Positions 25,566-37,360 of a stretch of 64,000 nucleotides of DNA are shown in pieces. The DNA comes from Trogon surrucura (Eukaryota > Chordata > Aves > Trogoniformes > Trogonidae). The notes under the pieces are model-generated. The model was not told the DNA's origin, did not search any database, and worked only from the letters and a program-made list of their open reading frames with translations. The position numbers and the translations under genes are program-made. Within the stretch, counting starts at the first letter, position 1. Every line of letters starts with the position of its first letter. The stretch is from assembly GCA_020746105.1 (NCBI GenBank), contig CM036635.1:11178001-11242000 (forward strand). Direction: 5' to 3'.

Positions 25566-27405
25566 TTCCTCTGGGAGTGGAACACGAGGTCAAAGGGAAT
25601 GAGAGAAGCCCTGCAAGAGGAGAGGAAAAAGGGAGATAACATCTCGTGGAACCTCACATTCAGTTAGAATTTCCCAGCTCTATTAGTGTACTGGAATACA
25701 CTTTGGTTTTGCATTTCCTTTTCTATAATTGTTGCAAATGGTGCCTTAAATACCATCTTAAATGTGGTGTATTCTGAAAATGGTTTGTCCTTGTACTAAA
25801 GGGTTAGCCTACACAGAAAACTTCCAGAGTGGGCTCTTTATTATTTTTAAACTTTTTTTTTTTTAAATTCTTGAGTTTAAGATACAAACAATCTTTTGGA
25901 CCATATCTTGTTGTGACTCCCCACGTTGCTGTTACCTGTTTAATTATTTGATCTGTTCAATTACTAATGCAATGTACAAGTTTGACCTAAGTTAATCAAG
26001 CAAGATGAGCATTACTCTTTTGAACATACCTTCTGTCGAGAGGAATATGTTCTCCTTAGCACGGGCATTAGTGGGGTGATACATGTGGTTTGACTACTGG
26101 GACTTACTTGAATTTTTTCTATTGAATTACTACAGATATCTGCTGCTACAGACAGGGACTAGTTAATACAAAATCAGAAATACAATTCTCTGGCCAGAAA
26201 GCCTGTTGCTTTTGGATTACAAATGCTTTCTGTCGCTGCATTAGATTCCTTTGATCAGAATGCAGTGTTCCCATCTCGCCTCGTTTTCTTTGGGTCTTAA
26301 TGAAAATGGTCAGTCTCCTGGTTGGAATCCTGCGCTTCAGCTAATTAAGAGCTCTTTATGGAGACAGCTCGTCTGTGTAACTCTGTATGATAAGTAAATA
26401 TTAAAAAGGAGAGCTGGGCAGAGGTAATCAGGCAGTCCTCTGCATTCATCTGAGCATTCATCAGTTCCCAGGTGAGGCAGGAGGATTTGGCAGGGGCACA
26501 GCTGAGAGGAAAAGTGGTTTTATTTTGGCTTTCCATATTGCCTGTTCTGGCCTCATTAGAGTCAATCCTATAAAGCCGGGCTTGCTGCCTGGAGGGCTGG
26601 CTAACAAACCCACGTGGAGCAGTGGGCTCGGGCATGCGAGGTCTGAGGGAAGTTGGTGTCCACCTACAACTTAAACTGATCTGGTCTCAAGCTGGAGTGT
26701 AATTGTAAAACACTTGGAAAATGTTTATTTATTGCGTTTAAATGTAATCTTAAAACCAATTTGAAGGATTTGTTCCTGTTGCCGCAACTACAAATCTAGT
26801 TTTGTGAAATGCTGTGTCTCTTACCACGTCCAAACCAGTGTTACCTGTTCAAAAAGACTCTCAATTCAGTTTAGTATGAAGTGGGGTTTTTTTTCCTGTT
26901 AACTAGGACCATGAGTCTGTGGTGTTCCTTCAGTAATAACTTGCAAGAACTTGAGAGAAGGGAATGATTCCAATTACCTTGCCTTTTTTATTACTTATAA
27001 AGATCTTTGTGGATCGGTGCATTGATAAGTAACTTGTTAGAAAACCTAATTTTTTTTGTCTTTCTCGATCAAATTCTGAAGCAAATGCGTTGATTTATCT
27101 ATACTCCATATAATTTTGGTGAAACACAATCTGGAAATGTGCTTTGATTATTTTATGCATACAGTTTTCACTTTTGAATTTACACTTTTACAGAAATAAT
27201 AAGTATTGGTGGAGATTACACTGAAGGTCAATATAAAGAGGAATGATGACAGGACTCTTGGACTTGTTCTGTTGCGAGTGATGTCATTTGGCACACCAGC
27301 AAGATTAATCTTCTGTAATTTCATTTCTTTGTTCTCAAACCTGAGAAAGGCTTCTTTGTCCATGCTAACAAGGAAGAATTGTTAAAATGAGTGGATGCTG
27401 GAAAT

Positions 27406-27411
27406 AATAAA
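27406..27411 (+). terminator. Candidate OGFOD3 polyadenylation signal (first canonical AATAAA)
   Basis: This is the first canonical AATAAA I find after the OGFOD3 stop. It is followed by GTCTGTTGGATTCC, a GT-rich stretch. Use of this site would give a 3' UTR of about 1.9 kb. A variant ATTAAA at 26400 would give a shorter one. Confidence 0.35.
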
Positions 27412-27973
27412 GTCTGTTGGATTCCATATCTAAATCCTTGTCTCAAAGCCTGTCAATTCCAAGAAATTTGCGTTGCACCCAAGCTGTCAGTTGATGTGAA
27501 AGCAGACCAAGATCACCAGCAATTGCGTTAATCCCTTAAAACTCGATTCTTAATGTTACCTTGAGATTTGTTACGTCGTGGGGCCTTTTCCACAGAAATA
27601 CCTGCAGGATCACAACACGACTGGTCCTGTGTGGATTTGGGATGGGATTCTCCAGGCTGAGATTTTGAGCTCCGAAATTAAGTTGGCCATAGATATTGTT
27701 GCTGTTCTGCAGCACCGTGGTATAAATGACTTTGCCACTTTTAAAAGTGTTTGTTGGTTGCTTCTGTCTGTCGGGCAGGGTTTGAGTTGCACTGAATGGA
27801 AATGGAACTGAAGAGCTGCCCTCTCAAATACTGCTCAGCAAGCTCATGCTGGACCATGGGGGAAACCTCAGCTGATCTCCTCTTGGACTTTTTATTCTTT
27901 GAAGATCCCGTGTATTGTAATGATCTCCCAAACATGGTGCATCTCCTGTGCTATGAATTGATGGTTGTTCAGA

Positions 27974-27979
27974 AATAAA
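27974..27979 (+). terminator. Alternative polyadenylation signal
   Basis: AATAAA followed closely by a strong G/T-rich run (GTTGGGATTTGTCTTTTGGGG), the typical arrangement of a cleavage signal with its downstream element. It could be an OGFOD3 distal site or belong to an unseen transcript. Confidence 0.3.
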
Positions 27980-29399
27980 ATCAAGTTGGGATTTGTCTTT
28001 TGGGGTTTTTAAGCTTCAGCAGTGTTCAGTATGATCACCGAACCTGTCAGCTACTTCTGAAAAAACGTGCTGTACCTGGTAAGATAATTCATCTTTTTGA
28101 AAGTGTCATGATTCAATGGGCTGTATGTTTCAGTACCAGCCACGATTTTTTTTCATTTGAAGCTTCAATATCCGGACATCTAAAAGCAGTATCTAGATCT
28201 ATGAAAAAATTAAATAGCAAATGAGGAAGTACAGCGTAATCTAAAAGATTCTGAACACAGCCTCCAGCGGGGAAACGGTAATTACAGAAAGGCCGATGTT
28301 CCTGGGGCAGAGTGGAGTTTGCAGAATTCACTGATCGTTAGAAATAAACTTGGCTTAATTTATTCTGGTCTACTTAAATACCCTGAATAACTTTTTATTA
28401 AGGGTATCTCGTCCCGGTTCTTGACAGATGATTCAGAATCCGAAGGGCTTTAATCACTGTCTGTCCTCTTTCAGGTTCAGCCTGCCTGTTGCCCCCAGGA
28501 GTGCAGTGCTCTGGGTCTTAGAGCTCTGATGATGCCCAGGACAGGATTTGTTCCATTAAACTCGTCTAAACTTGATGCTGAGCTGCTGCAGACGAGGGCT
28601 CTTAATTAAACATGAGGTGATGTTTTCCAGTCGTGTTGAGAATCTCTGGGAAGAGCCCTCGTGGTTCAAACAAGGAAAGGTCAGTGCGTGTTCAGTGTGA
28701 ATTGGGGCAAAGTCCTGGTGTTAAATTTACAGCCTTGGACCTTGAAAGCATCCTTGTTACAGGTAGTTGGGAATGTTTATTTGTATTTTGAAAGAAAAAT
28801 ATTTGTAAGGAACGGAAAAGCTTGCTAGTGTGGAAAGTTCCAGGGTGAAATAGAAAATACGGCAGGAGGGCAGGCCAGGGTTTGCATCCCTGTGAAGAGA
28901 ATTGTGCTACTCTTGTCTTTCCATTCAAAGGTTTTGGGCAATATCAGGAACTCTTGTAAAACTAACCAATATGTTTAAATTAAACAGGTTGAATAAAATT
29001 AGCTTTCAATCCTGTAGCATGTATTTTATTTTTTTTTATCCCCTATGACATGATTCTAGGAACTGAGTGCACTTTTTTTGGTATTACTCCTATATAAAAT
29101 TTTCATTGGGTAAGCAGTTGTGGAATCATGGTTTTAATTCCTCATAAATCGTAGGGCACATCTATGTTGAGGTTTTCCAGAATATTTATTGTCCACCTGA
29201 AGTATTCTAAGCTCTACCTTAATGAATTTCAAGTCTAGAAATGTTTACGAGGATATTATATTTACAAAATGATTTTATTTTGGAGTTATAGTCGAAATTT
29301 AGCTTCATGGCTTATATATTTTTATTTACAAGGTCAATATCTCAGCAGGGTACTTTCCAAGGCTGTAGCACATAACGGTGTGCAGACTAAAGAAGTGAG

Positions 29400-29503
29400 A
29401 ATCCTAGAATGGCCCAGGCTGGAAGGGACCTTAGAGATCATTTATTCCAACCTCCCTGTCATGGGCAGGGACGCCTCTCAACTAGATCAGGCAACACATG
29501 AGG
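29400..29503 (-). mobile_element. CR1 3' end fragment, left arm of an inverted pair
   Basis: Starts AATCCTAGAATGGCCCAGG and runs through GGAAGGGACCTTAGAGATC, CCTCCCTGTCATGGGCAGGG and ACTAGATCAGG. This is the CR1 3' terminus in reverse orientation. It is about 95% identical (about five mismatches in 104 bp) to the reverse complement of 31203-31306. Both copies stop resembling each other at the same point, just after GCAACACAYGAGG. Confidence 0.88.
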
Positions 29504-31202
29504 GCTGAACGGGAATCGAACTATGTTTGAATTTCTACTATTACAGCTTTTCTTTCCACAGTAGATAGATGGCTTTGTTTTTAGAGTTCCTCAGGTTCCT
29601 TCTGCATCCAGCTATCCTTACGCAGCATTTACATGTAAATGGGATCTCTCTGACATGCTCATGCACGGCTTTGTGCCGTATTTTGGTCTTGTCTTTACTC
29701 TAGGAATAAACCCAAGAAATGTTGTTAGAGGTCAGGGCTCTTGGTGGGGGGATGACAACAGACCAAACCGAAATAAAACAACCACCAACCACCCTCCTCC
29801 TCATCTTCCTTTCCCCAGACAGGAGGAAAAAAAAAAAAATCAGCCCTCAGCTCCTGTCTCCTTTTTGAGTCTTTCGTGAGGAAATCCAACCCAACCTTCC
29901 AAGAACAGCAGAAGAGTTATTTCCTTTCTGAACCACAGATGGCTCTGGCATGCACCGCTCATCTTAGCCTCATTCAGAAAAGCAATCTTCTCAGGAAATC
30001 TGGCTCGGAGCCATCATGAAGCAGCGAGTGTCTTTTGCTCCTTGTAAAATACCGTGCAGAGCCATAGCATGCTCTGCCGTAGCTCTGGTTTTGTAAGCTT
30101 TCTTAGGAAGCTGAAAGCTAATGTTATGTTTGACAAAGCCTGCCAGTCAGCTCTCTTTTAATGATCATCAGGTCATCCCTAAAATAGCTGTGTAGGCGGT
30201 TTTTTATCTTCCATATGAGTGTTGGTGGCTTGTACTAAAGCTTTTCAGGATGGACTGTCCAAGGAAAATAACTCGGTCCTTCTTCCAAACTGCACATCTT
30301 TCTTTGATTCTGTCCAGCATCTCCCCCTAAATCACTTGGTTCATCTCTCGAGTCTATTCCAGAATACTTAACTTCTACCTGTAGCATATATTGAATGTGG
30401 TATATAAGCTCTGTCCATTATTTATTGATAGATGGGCTGGCTAGAAATGAAAAGGAATCAGCTTTTCCCCTCTAACCCTTTTAGCCCATGCAGCACATTA
30501 ATCTTTAAGAAGAATTTCTAATGGTAGTGAAGTATCAAGCGTTGCTCAATTTTTCCAAATACTCTCTCATTTTTATTCCATTGCAGGCATTGTCCATATT
30601 TGAAACAACACCCTTTATTTCAGAGATATTTATTCCATCTTGCCTGTTTTCCTCTATAGCTGAAGTGATGATAATGTAGGGATTGATGTTGCTGCTATTG
30701 AGCATTCTTGTCCTTCATGGCAACTTCTGAGCAGTGAGTACTGAATGCTTTTTTCTTTTTTTTTTAGTTCTTTTTTTTCCCCCCCTCTTCTTTATCAGCG
30801 ACTGTTTTCCATTAAGGAACTGCTGGTAGAGCTGGTTTTTTATGAACTCATAGACTTCAGCGGGATGCTGCACACGTGGATCGGACAACGAGATGACAGC
30901 AAGAAATGCCTTGCTTGGGTAGTTCTTATTGTGAAATCAATCAAACAGCCTGGAAGTAACATCTCCTTTATTTTTGTAACCTTTAGATGCACCCAAACAA
31001 AGCAAAAACCTGAAAATACCTGGGTTTACTGGTGGATAATACCGGGGCTGTCCAAGGAGTCTGGACTGGTTGAATCCATGAACTGCTGGGTCAGGTACAC
31101 TTTTTAATAATGAACTTCACTGACATCTTCACCTGATACTTCCAGCTGAAGACTCAGTGGTGCAGAAGCACCACTTTTTGAAAGAAATATTGTATTTTCG
31201 GT
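29504..31202. other. Spacer between inverted CR1 arms
   Basis: About 1.7 kb of sequence lying between the two inverted CR1 fragments. It contains a pyrimidine-rich run near 30750-30796 and open frames of up to 120 codons (30745-31107) that resemble nothing I know. No transposase or reverse transcriptase signature was recognised. Confidence 0.55.
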
Positions 31203-31306
31203 CCTCGTGTGTTGCCTGATCTAGCTGAGAGGTGTCCCTGCCCATGACAGGGAGGTTGGATTAAATGATCTCTAAGGTCCCTTCCAGCCTAGGCCATTCT
31301 AGGATT
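31203..31306 (+). mobile_element. CR1 3' end fragment, right arm of an inverted pair
   Basis: Forward-oriented CR1 3' terminus (GAGGTTGGATTAAATGATC, AAGGTCCCTTCCAGCC, TTCTAGGATT). It is nearly the exact reverse complement of 29400-29503. The tails of both copies point outward and their truncated 5' sides face each other across the spacer. Confidence 0.88.
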
Positions 31307-34300
31307 TTATATTTTAGAGAGAAGCTGAGATTTATGTGTTGTTAATGTTATTTGTTTCTAGAAATTTCTTGTCACAGGCCTTCAGTATCCAAAAAGCCCA
31401 TCTTAGAAAAGGATAACCTTTTACAGTTATATTAAACTGTTTATGTAGATGCCTGGACATTTTGTTGGCTCTGCAGAAAAAAATTCTGCTATTTTCTTTT
31501 AGACTAATTTTCACTGCCAGAGTAAGGTCTCTGGCTGGAGATGACCTCCTCAGCTGTTAAAACCCTTCATTAAACTTTCAATGAGACCTCTTCTGCAATA
31601 CCATTTACTTGAGCTATTTATCCTGCCCGTGTTCTATCTGAATTAATAATGAATGTTGAGTATGCAAAAATAAGCAAAGTCATGCTGCATCTGTCTTAAT
31701 GATGAATTAAGCTTTCTTCTGCGTGTAGCTTGTGTATCAGCTGGGCATTTTGTAGGTGATGGTGTCCTCCATGTACAGCATCTGTCTATTGAACCTTTTC
31801 TGGCACGAGGCATAATTTAGACTGGTAAGTAAGTACCAATCCAAGAACAAATTAAGATTTAATTCATAAATATACAAAAGTATACAGAAATTTTACCCTT
31901 GGGAGAAAAAAAAAACCTTGAAAAATGTGGGTTTTTTGAACCATAAGAAAGGATGGTTTTGCTCCTTTTGTAATCCTTTACTTGAGATGTAGGGATCTGC
32001 ACCTGCTCCTCGGGACTCTCCGCTGAGGTTCTACTCTGCTTTTTCATGCTTGCACGCTATCTGGAAATCTATTCTTCTGCCTTCTTGCTTCCCCACCTTT
32101 CTCGTTACACACACGTTTTGTTAGAGATCTTGGTCCATGCAGGTGGGAAAAATTTCGTTTCTCTGCCTCAGGAGAGGCGCAAGGATGCTGCACGTGGATG
32201 TCTGGGGAAGGCTGTGCCCAGCTGCAAGCACACGGCTCGGGAGGTGACGAAGGCACTCGCTTGTGTCACATTTATTAGTCCCGAGAGCCTTGAAGTCTTC
32301 CATCTTCACAGCTGACTGCCTGCTACCTCTGAACCTTGGTATTTTAATCTCAGCAACTGAAACTTGAGACCTTTTGCCTTTGCTTCCTGAATGCTTCTAG
32401 CATCTCCAGATGGCTTGTGAGTCAGTGAATTCCAGCGTGCTGCAGAAATTATCACTTTCAATGCAAGTTAAACACGTTTTGACTCTGTAGCTAAGATTTT
32501 TATCTAGGCTTTGGAGCAGAGCATTAAAATTTCTCTGCTTCCTAATCATTCTCCTCAAATTAAAGACTTCAGCCTTAAAGCATGTACGGAAGGGCAGTAA
32601 TCAAAAGCTTTTCCATAGCTGAGTTGTACAAGGAGATATTTTTGAGGTGTTCAGCTCTAAATTAAATATTCTGTCCTCTGGTCAGGCCAGCTTTGTGATT
32701 TGCAGGATCCTGAGCAAGGCAGAAGTGAAGGTCTCTGACAGCAGCCAGGGTGTTCACCTGAGTCCTCTGGAGGGGAGGTGTAATAGTGCTGTAATTGTGT
32801 GTAACTTTAATATATAAGCGTGGGAAGGGTCATAATGAACAGTAATATCCTCTTACTAAACCATTTGACAGAACTGAAGAAATACCGGAAAGCTTTGAGC
32901 CTTAAAGCTTTGTTTTTAATGAATGAAATGAATGAGTAAGTGGATCAATTAACTTAAAAAGTAAATGTCCTTGTCTGCCTCTCCCCTGCCCAGCAGCTGG
33001 ACAGGGTTATTGAGCTCTAATTTTCTTTCCTTTTAGTTGTGGATGGATATGTAGGGGATGGCCGTGCAGTGGGGTGAGAAGACTCAGCTTGGTTATTGAC
33101 CTGCCTGCTGAGGCTGCAGTCACCGCCTGCTCCGAACATCCAGAGCTACTTCCGAAGCTCTGGTGAGGGCTTTTGTGGTATGGAGAAGACAAAGGTGGGG
33201 ATAGGACTAGGATATTTTTTAAATGAGTAAGATTTTAGTTCTCTAATAGTGATTACTGAATGTGTTCCGAGTAGTCCAGCTGCACCAGGCTGTATCACTT
33301 AAGTATTTTCCAGTTGTTTTCCAGGCCTTGAAAGGTGAGGACAGCGTATCTACATCTGAGCCAGCTTTATTCGTGGAGCGTGCCAGGAGTTCAGGTTTGC
33401 ATCAGTGCAGTAAGGAAAATCTGTCTCTAAATTAGCTGCCTTGAAAATGAGAAATACTTTGTTGGGAAGAATGCAGGTATAGAAAGAATGCTTGACTTAA
33501 TGAGCTATCTCATCTGAGTCTCCTTCAAAAGTACTAGCCTGACCGTAAATAATTTCTCTTTAGAGATAATAGCCAAGAATGTTTCCTAACCACATGAGGA
33601 TTTACTATTCCTAAACAGCTGAAAAGCTGAAACTAATGTGAAATACAAAACCTCCCATAAACAAGCATTTTGCAACGTTGGTGTATTACAACTAAAAGCC
33701 AACCTCTGTATTTAGGCACAGGCTTAAGCCACCCCTTAGCAGGAATTTTTACAAGTGACTCTGGTGAAGACTGCTAATCTCTGTGTTTTTGCAAAATAAG
33801 TTTACTACTACTGAGTTAACTGCAGACTTTCTGTAGCCTCAGTCCTCCTTTTACACACTGTTCCTCTTCACGTCTGCTCGCAGGGGAAGGTTTCTGCTGG
33901 GGCAGTGCCACTCGCCTGCAGGCACCTCCCGTCCCCCCACGTGGCTCCCCAGCAGCAAGGCTGTCAGCTCAGCCGCGCGTTTCTCCTTTCAGGAGACACT
34001 TACTCTAAACAGCAGAGATGGTGTTTATCCTGAGGGCTGGGACTGCATCAATTTGGCCAGTTTATGTTGGGAAGAGACAGCGAAAGTGATGCTTACAAGA
34101 ATTCCGACTGCGTGCCCTCCTGCGTAGGAAGCCAAGAAACCCTTTGCGTCCCTTGGACCCTCGCAAGGTGGGCGGTAGAGACCACCCCAGGAGGAGGCTC
34201 GGGGGCTGGCTGGTTGGCTCGGGCTGTCAAGTCCAAAATGTGGCCAGCAGCTGGGATGGGGAGGACACATCTGCCAGATGTGAAGACTCTAAGGAGGTGG

Positions 34301-34962
34301 TGGCAGCAGAAAAGACTTTATGGGAGATAATATTTGGGCTCTTCCGTGGGACTCAGCAAGACGTTACAGGTGATGGGAAGGGTGAGACCTCCTGGTGCTG
34401 AAGAGGTGCTGAGAAGGAGCAGGTGCTCAATCCAGGCAAGGTCTAACATCCCAAAGGACCTTTGGTAAAACTAACTGATGACCCGTGGACTTCAGTGGAA
34501 TTTGGGTTCCCTCCAGAAGAAGAGACTGAAACAGTATTTAGAAGCATTTCATTTAGTATTGAGAGGTGAGATCAGTTTGCAGCACGTCTCCAGCCATCCT
34601 TTGCTGACAGGACTCTGTAGTTGTTGACTTTTGGTAGTTTCTTGGGTACCTAAGGAAAGGGGGCTGACAGGAGAGGGAGAAAATCCGTGCTGCCCTGGTG
34701 CGCTGCAGAAAGATGCTTTGACAGGAACACCTAGCAGGAAGAAAATATCCTGACAGCATTGTCTTTGTCCTCTTCTCAGCACAGTATCTCCAGATTCCAA
34801 GAGAAAACTTAAGGGCAAGGGATCAGCAAGGAACCAGAGAGATGCCCAGCAGGAAGGACCAGAAAGCACAAAGGCAAGACTGAATGAGTACAAGAGTTTG
34901 GGGATTTTTTTATTTTATTTTATTTTTTTTTAAATTTAAAGCTCCTCTGAAACTTCAGGCTA

Positions 34963-34970
34963 ATTTGCAT
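34963..34970. promoter_or_regulatory. Octamer (POU) motif
   Basis: ATTTGCAT, the exact reverse complement of the POU octamer ATGCAAAT, is followed by a second TTTTGCAT 9 bases later. It lies in an AT-rich intergenic segment. Motif match only. Confidence 0.25.
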
Positions 34971-36856
34971 AAATATTTTGCATAACGCCTTACTTCAAAG
35001 CAGGACATTTCAGGAAGAACCGTTAGAAAAACTTTAGTTAAGGAACCACTTTAATTAAATGCCACTTCCTTGGCAAGACGCGCAAGAGGATCGGCTCGGT
35101 GCCTGTCTGGCAGCAGGACTGAAGCCACGCGACATCCCCGGGCTGAGCCCCCACGTGGGGTGGCCGCAGGAGCAGCGCTTCGAGCCCAGTCGAGAGCTTG
35201 AGCGTCCTAAAAATCCCTGCTCTGTGCGTGGAAGTGCCCCCAGGGGCACAAACATTAACCCTCCAGGGTAGTAATATATGCAGTGCTGATGAAATGAAGG
35301 GGGCAAATGAAGCAAAGTCACTTGACTGGTTTGAGGCAGCTACTTTATTGATGTACTGTTCAGTTGTTTTGCTAAAGTAGATGGCTCAGCTTTATTAATT
35401 TAGAATAAATTATTCATTGAGGAGAAAATATTAATTCTAGCCCATATGTTAACTTGGTTCTTTTTCCTTGGGAGCAAGGAGAGAATATCCCATAACACTT
35501 CTCTATTGAAATCACACACCACACACACAAAAAAAACCCAAACCCGAAAAAATACTACATATATATTTAAAATCAACTAGGTCCCACCAGGAGCTTCCTC
35601 ATCTCAGCAGGCCAGACACAGAAGAGATGAGCTCTGCTAATTTGAAGCGGTTTAGCAAAATATTCAATTAAGACTCGGTGAAGTACTCGACTGGTTATCA
35701 TTCCAGATCATTTGTTCTGCCTGTTTGAAAGTTACAACCCTCGACAGGTTTGGATTCCATTTCATTCAACAATTTTGTAACCATGGGTAACTGCAGAAAT
35801 GACATAGCTTCATGCTGCTGCAAGGAGGCTGTCAAGGTTGTCAGGTTTTAAAATCAACCTGCTTTGACGGCTCTTCTGTTTTCCAGAATTTAACTTGCAG
35901 AGTTGGCTCTGCTCTGTTTAAAACATTTTCTAAAAATTATTTTCTAAACTAAAATCAAAATACGAGAAGGTTATGGACACCTTTGCCAAAGACTGATATG
36001 TCTCCAGACCTAGATCTAGCTTACTCTAATGTCTTCTCCCTAACAAAAAGAAGTAAGTTTACTTCATTCTGAAGCATATCATGAAGGATGAGGTTCAGTA
36101 CAAACTCTTCCTCCTCTTTGTGTGTACTACAGACAGGATCAGAGACTCTGGGAGCCTCTAAACATTTTTCACTTTGGAAGTGCAAAGGGGATAAATCTGC
36201 CTGTGGTCGGCAAGAGTTTCAAGGCTTTGCTTCGTCCTTTTTTGTCCTTTCTGGACATCTGCGGTTGATTTCCGTGCTGGGAGGAGGGTGCCCCTTTCAC
36301 TACCGTGTGCCAGCTGACAGCCAAATGCCGTGGGCATATCTGTGAGGTAATTACACCCGACTGATACCATGCACAAAAAATACCATGTGTTAAATTAATC
36401 TAAGACAAAGCACTTAAACAAGAAGCCCAAAGCAAAACAATTATGTAAAATCTATTAACTCATGGCTTAGAATTAAGTTGTTCTCTTCTTGAGTCAAATG
36501 CTATTTTCCATTTATGTCCTTCCCTCAAAACTCTCCCAAGAAGTTCTCAAATAAAATCCTTTCAGCTACACGCCTGCCTGAATTCTCACACAGATACTTG
36601 ATGTTCTTTGTGCAATGACATGACAAAAAGCTGTAAATGCTTTTTTTTTGTCATGAGCACTGTCTTGCAGATGCCCCAGAGACCTTGAAAGTTAGTCCAG
36701 GCTGCAAAAAGCATCCTCTGGGTGATCAACTTGCTTCCTAAGCCTTAAATTATCAAAAACTTCAAACACAAGAAACATGCCCAGCAACTGTGTTAGATCA
36801 GGAGCAACAGAAAAATGACACGGGCTCAAAAGCTTTCCTCCCGCTCGCACTTACTC

Positions 36857-36894
36857 GACTCTATTAAATGCTCAGGACTCTATTAAAGTGCTCA
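36857..36894. repeat. Short tandem duplication, period about 19 bp
   Basis: GACTCTATTAAATGCTCA is followed immediately by GACTCTATTAAAGTGCTCA, a two-copy near-perfect direct repeat with one inserted base in the second copy. It is probably a small replication-slippage duplication. Confidence 0.7.
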
Positions 36895-37224
36895 CACTCA
36901 GCTATTCTGTCTGTAATGTCTTTTTTTTTTTTTTTGTCAGATGGAAACTTGCTCCCAAGAGGGCCTGAGCACTTACAGGCGAGTTGTTTCTAAACATCTC
37001 ACTGGGGACTGATGGCAGCTTCAGAGAGATCTTAATGCTCGTGAAGTCAAATGTGGGAGGATCGGAGCTAGTAGGGAAGAAGGACCAAAGCCACGACACC
37101 ACAAGGTGAAAAGCAGGTGCAGCCTTCGTGATGGAAGTCAGACCAGCGAAAAAACGTTCCCGCTTCCCCTGGCAGTGTGGGTAAGCAAAGAATTTTCGAA
37201 TCTGGGGAAGGTGAGCGGTTTTGG

Positions 37225-37360
37225 AAGGCTAAATTTAGCAGCAATTAAACGAGCTCTTAATTAACCAAATATTCCCCCTGCTTGCCTTTCCAAATTATTC
37301 AATAACTGAACAATTATAATGAGCTCAGCGAGTAATTGCTATCCATTCCAGGCACTGCCC
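37225..37360. promoter_or_regulatory. AT-rich homeodomain-motif cluster, possible enhancer
   Basis: Within about 135 bp there are several TAAT/ATTA cores in ordered-looking sequence: AGCAATTAAAC, CTCTTAATTAACC, CAAATTATTC, CAATTATAATG and GAGTAATTGC. This density of homeodomain half-sites without simple-repeat character resembles vertebrate conserved non-coding elements. Conservation is not visible from one sequence, so this is only a candidate. Confidence 0.3.

Larger units (their letters stand above)
25566..29399. other. OGFOD3 3' UTR and downstream sequence
   Basis: After the OGFOD3 stop codon there is no recognised coding sequence. Candidate polyadenylation signals are an ATTAAA at 26400-26405 and AATAAA at 27406-27411, 27974-27979, 28343-28348 and 28992-28997. 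Which one ends the transcript cannot be decided from sequence. Short open frames (for example 27578-27811) match nothing I know. Confidence 0.6.

Noticed and set aside
28592..28662. Perfect 12-bp inverted repeat (ACGAGGGCTCTT ... AAGAGCCCTCGT) with a 47-base loop
   Set aside because: By my rough estimate an arm pair of this length within 100 bp has a fair chance of occurring once in 64 kb, and the arms do not extend. It could be real but is not compelling.
30745..31107. 120-codon plus-strand frame between the inverted CR1 arms, as a possible mobile-element protein
   Set aside because: It begins in a pyrimidine tract (Phe/Ser-rich translation) and shows no transposase or reverse-transcriptase motif.
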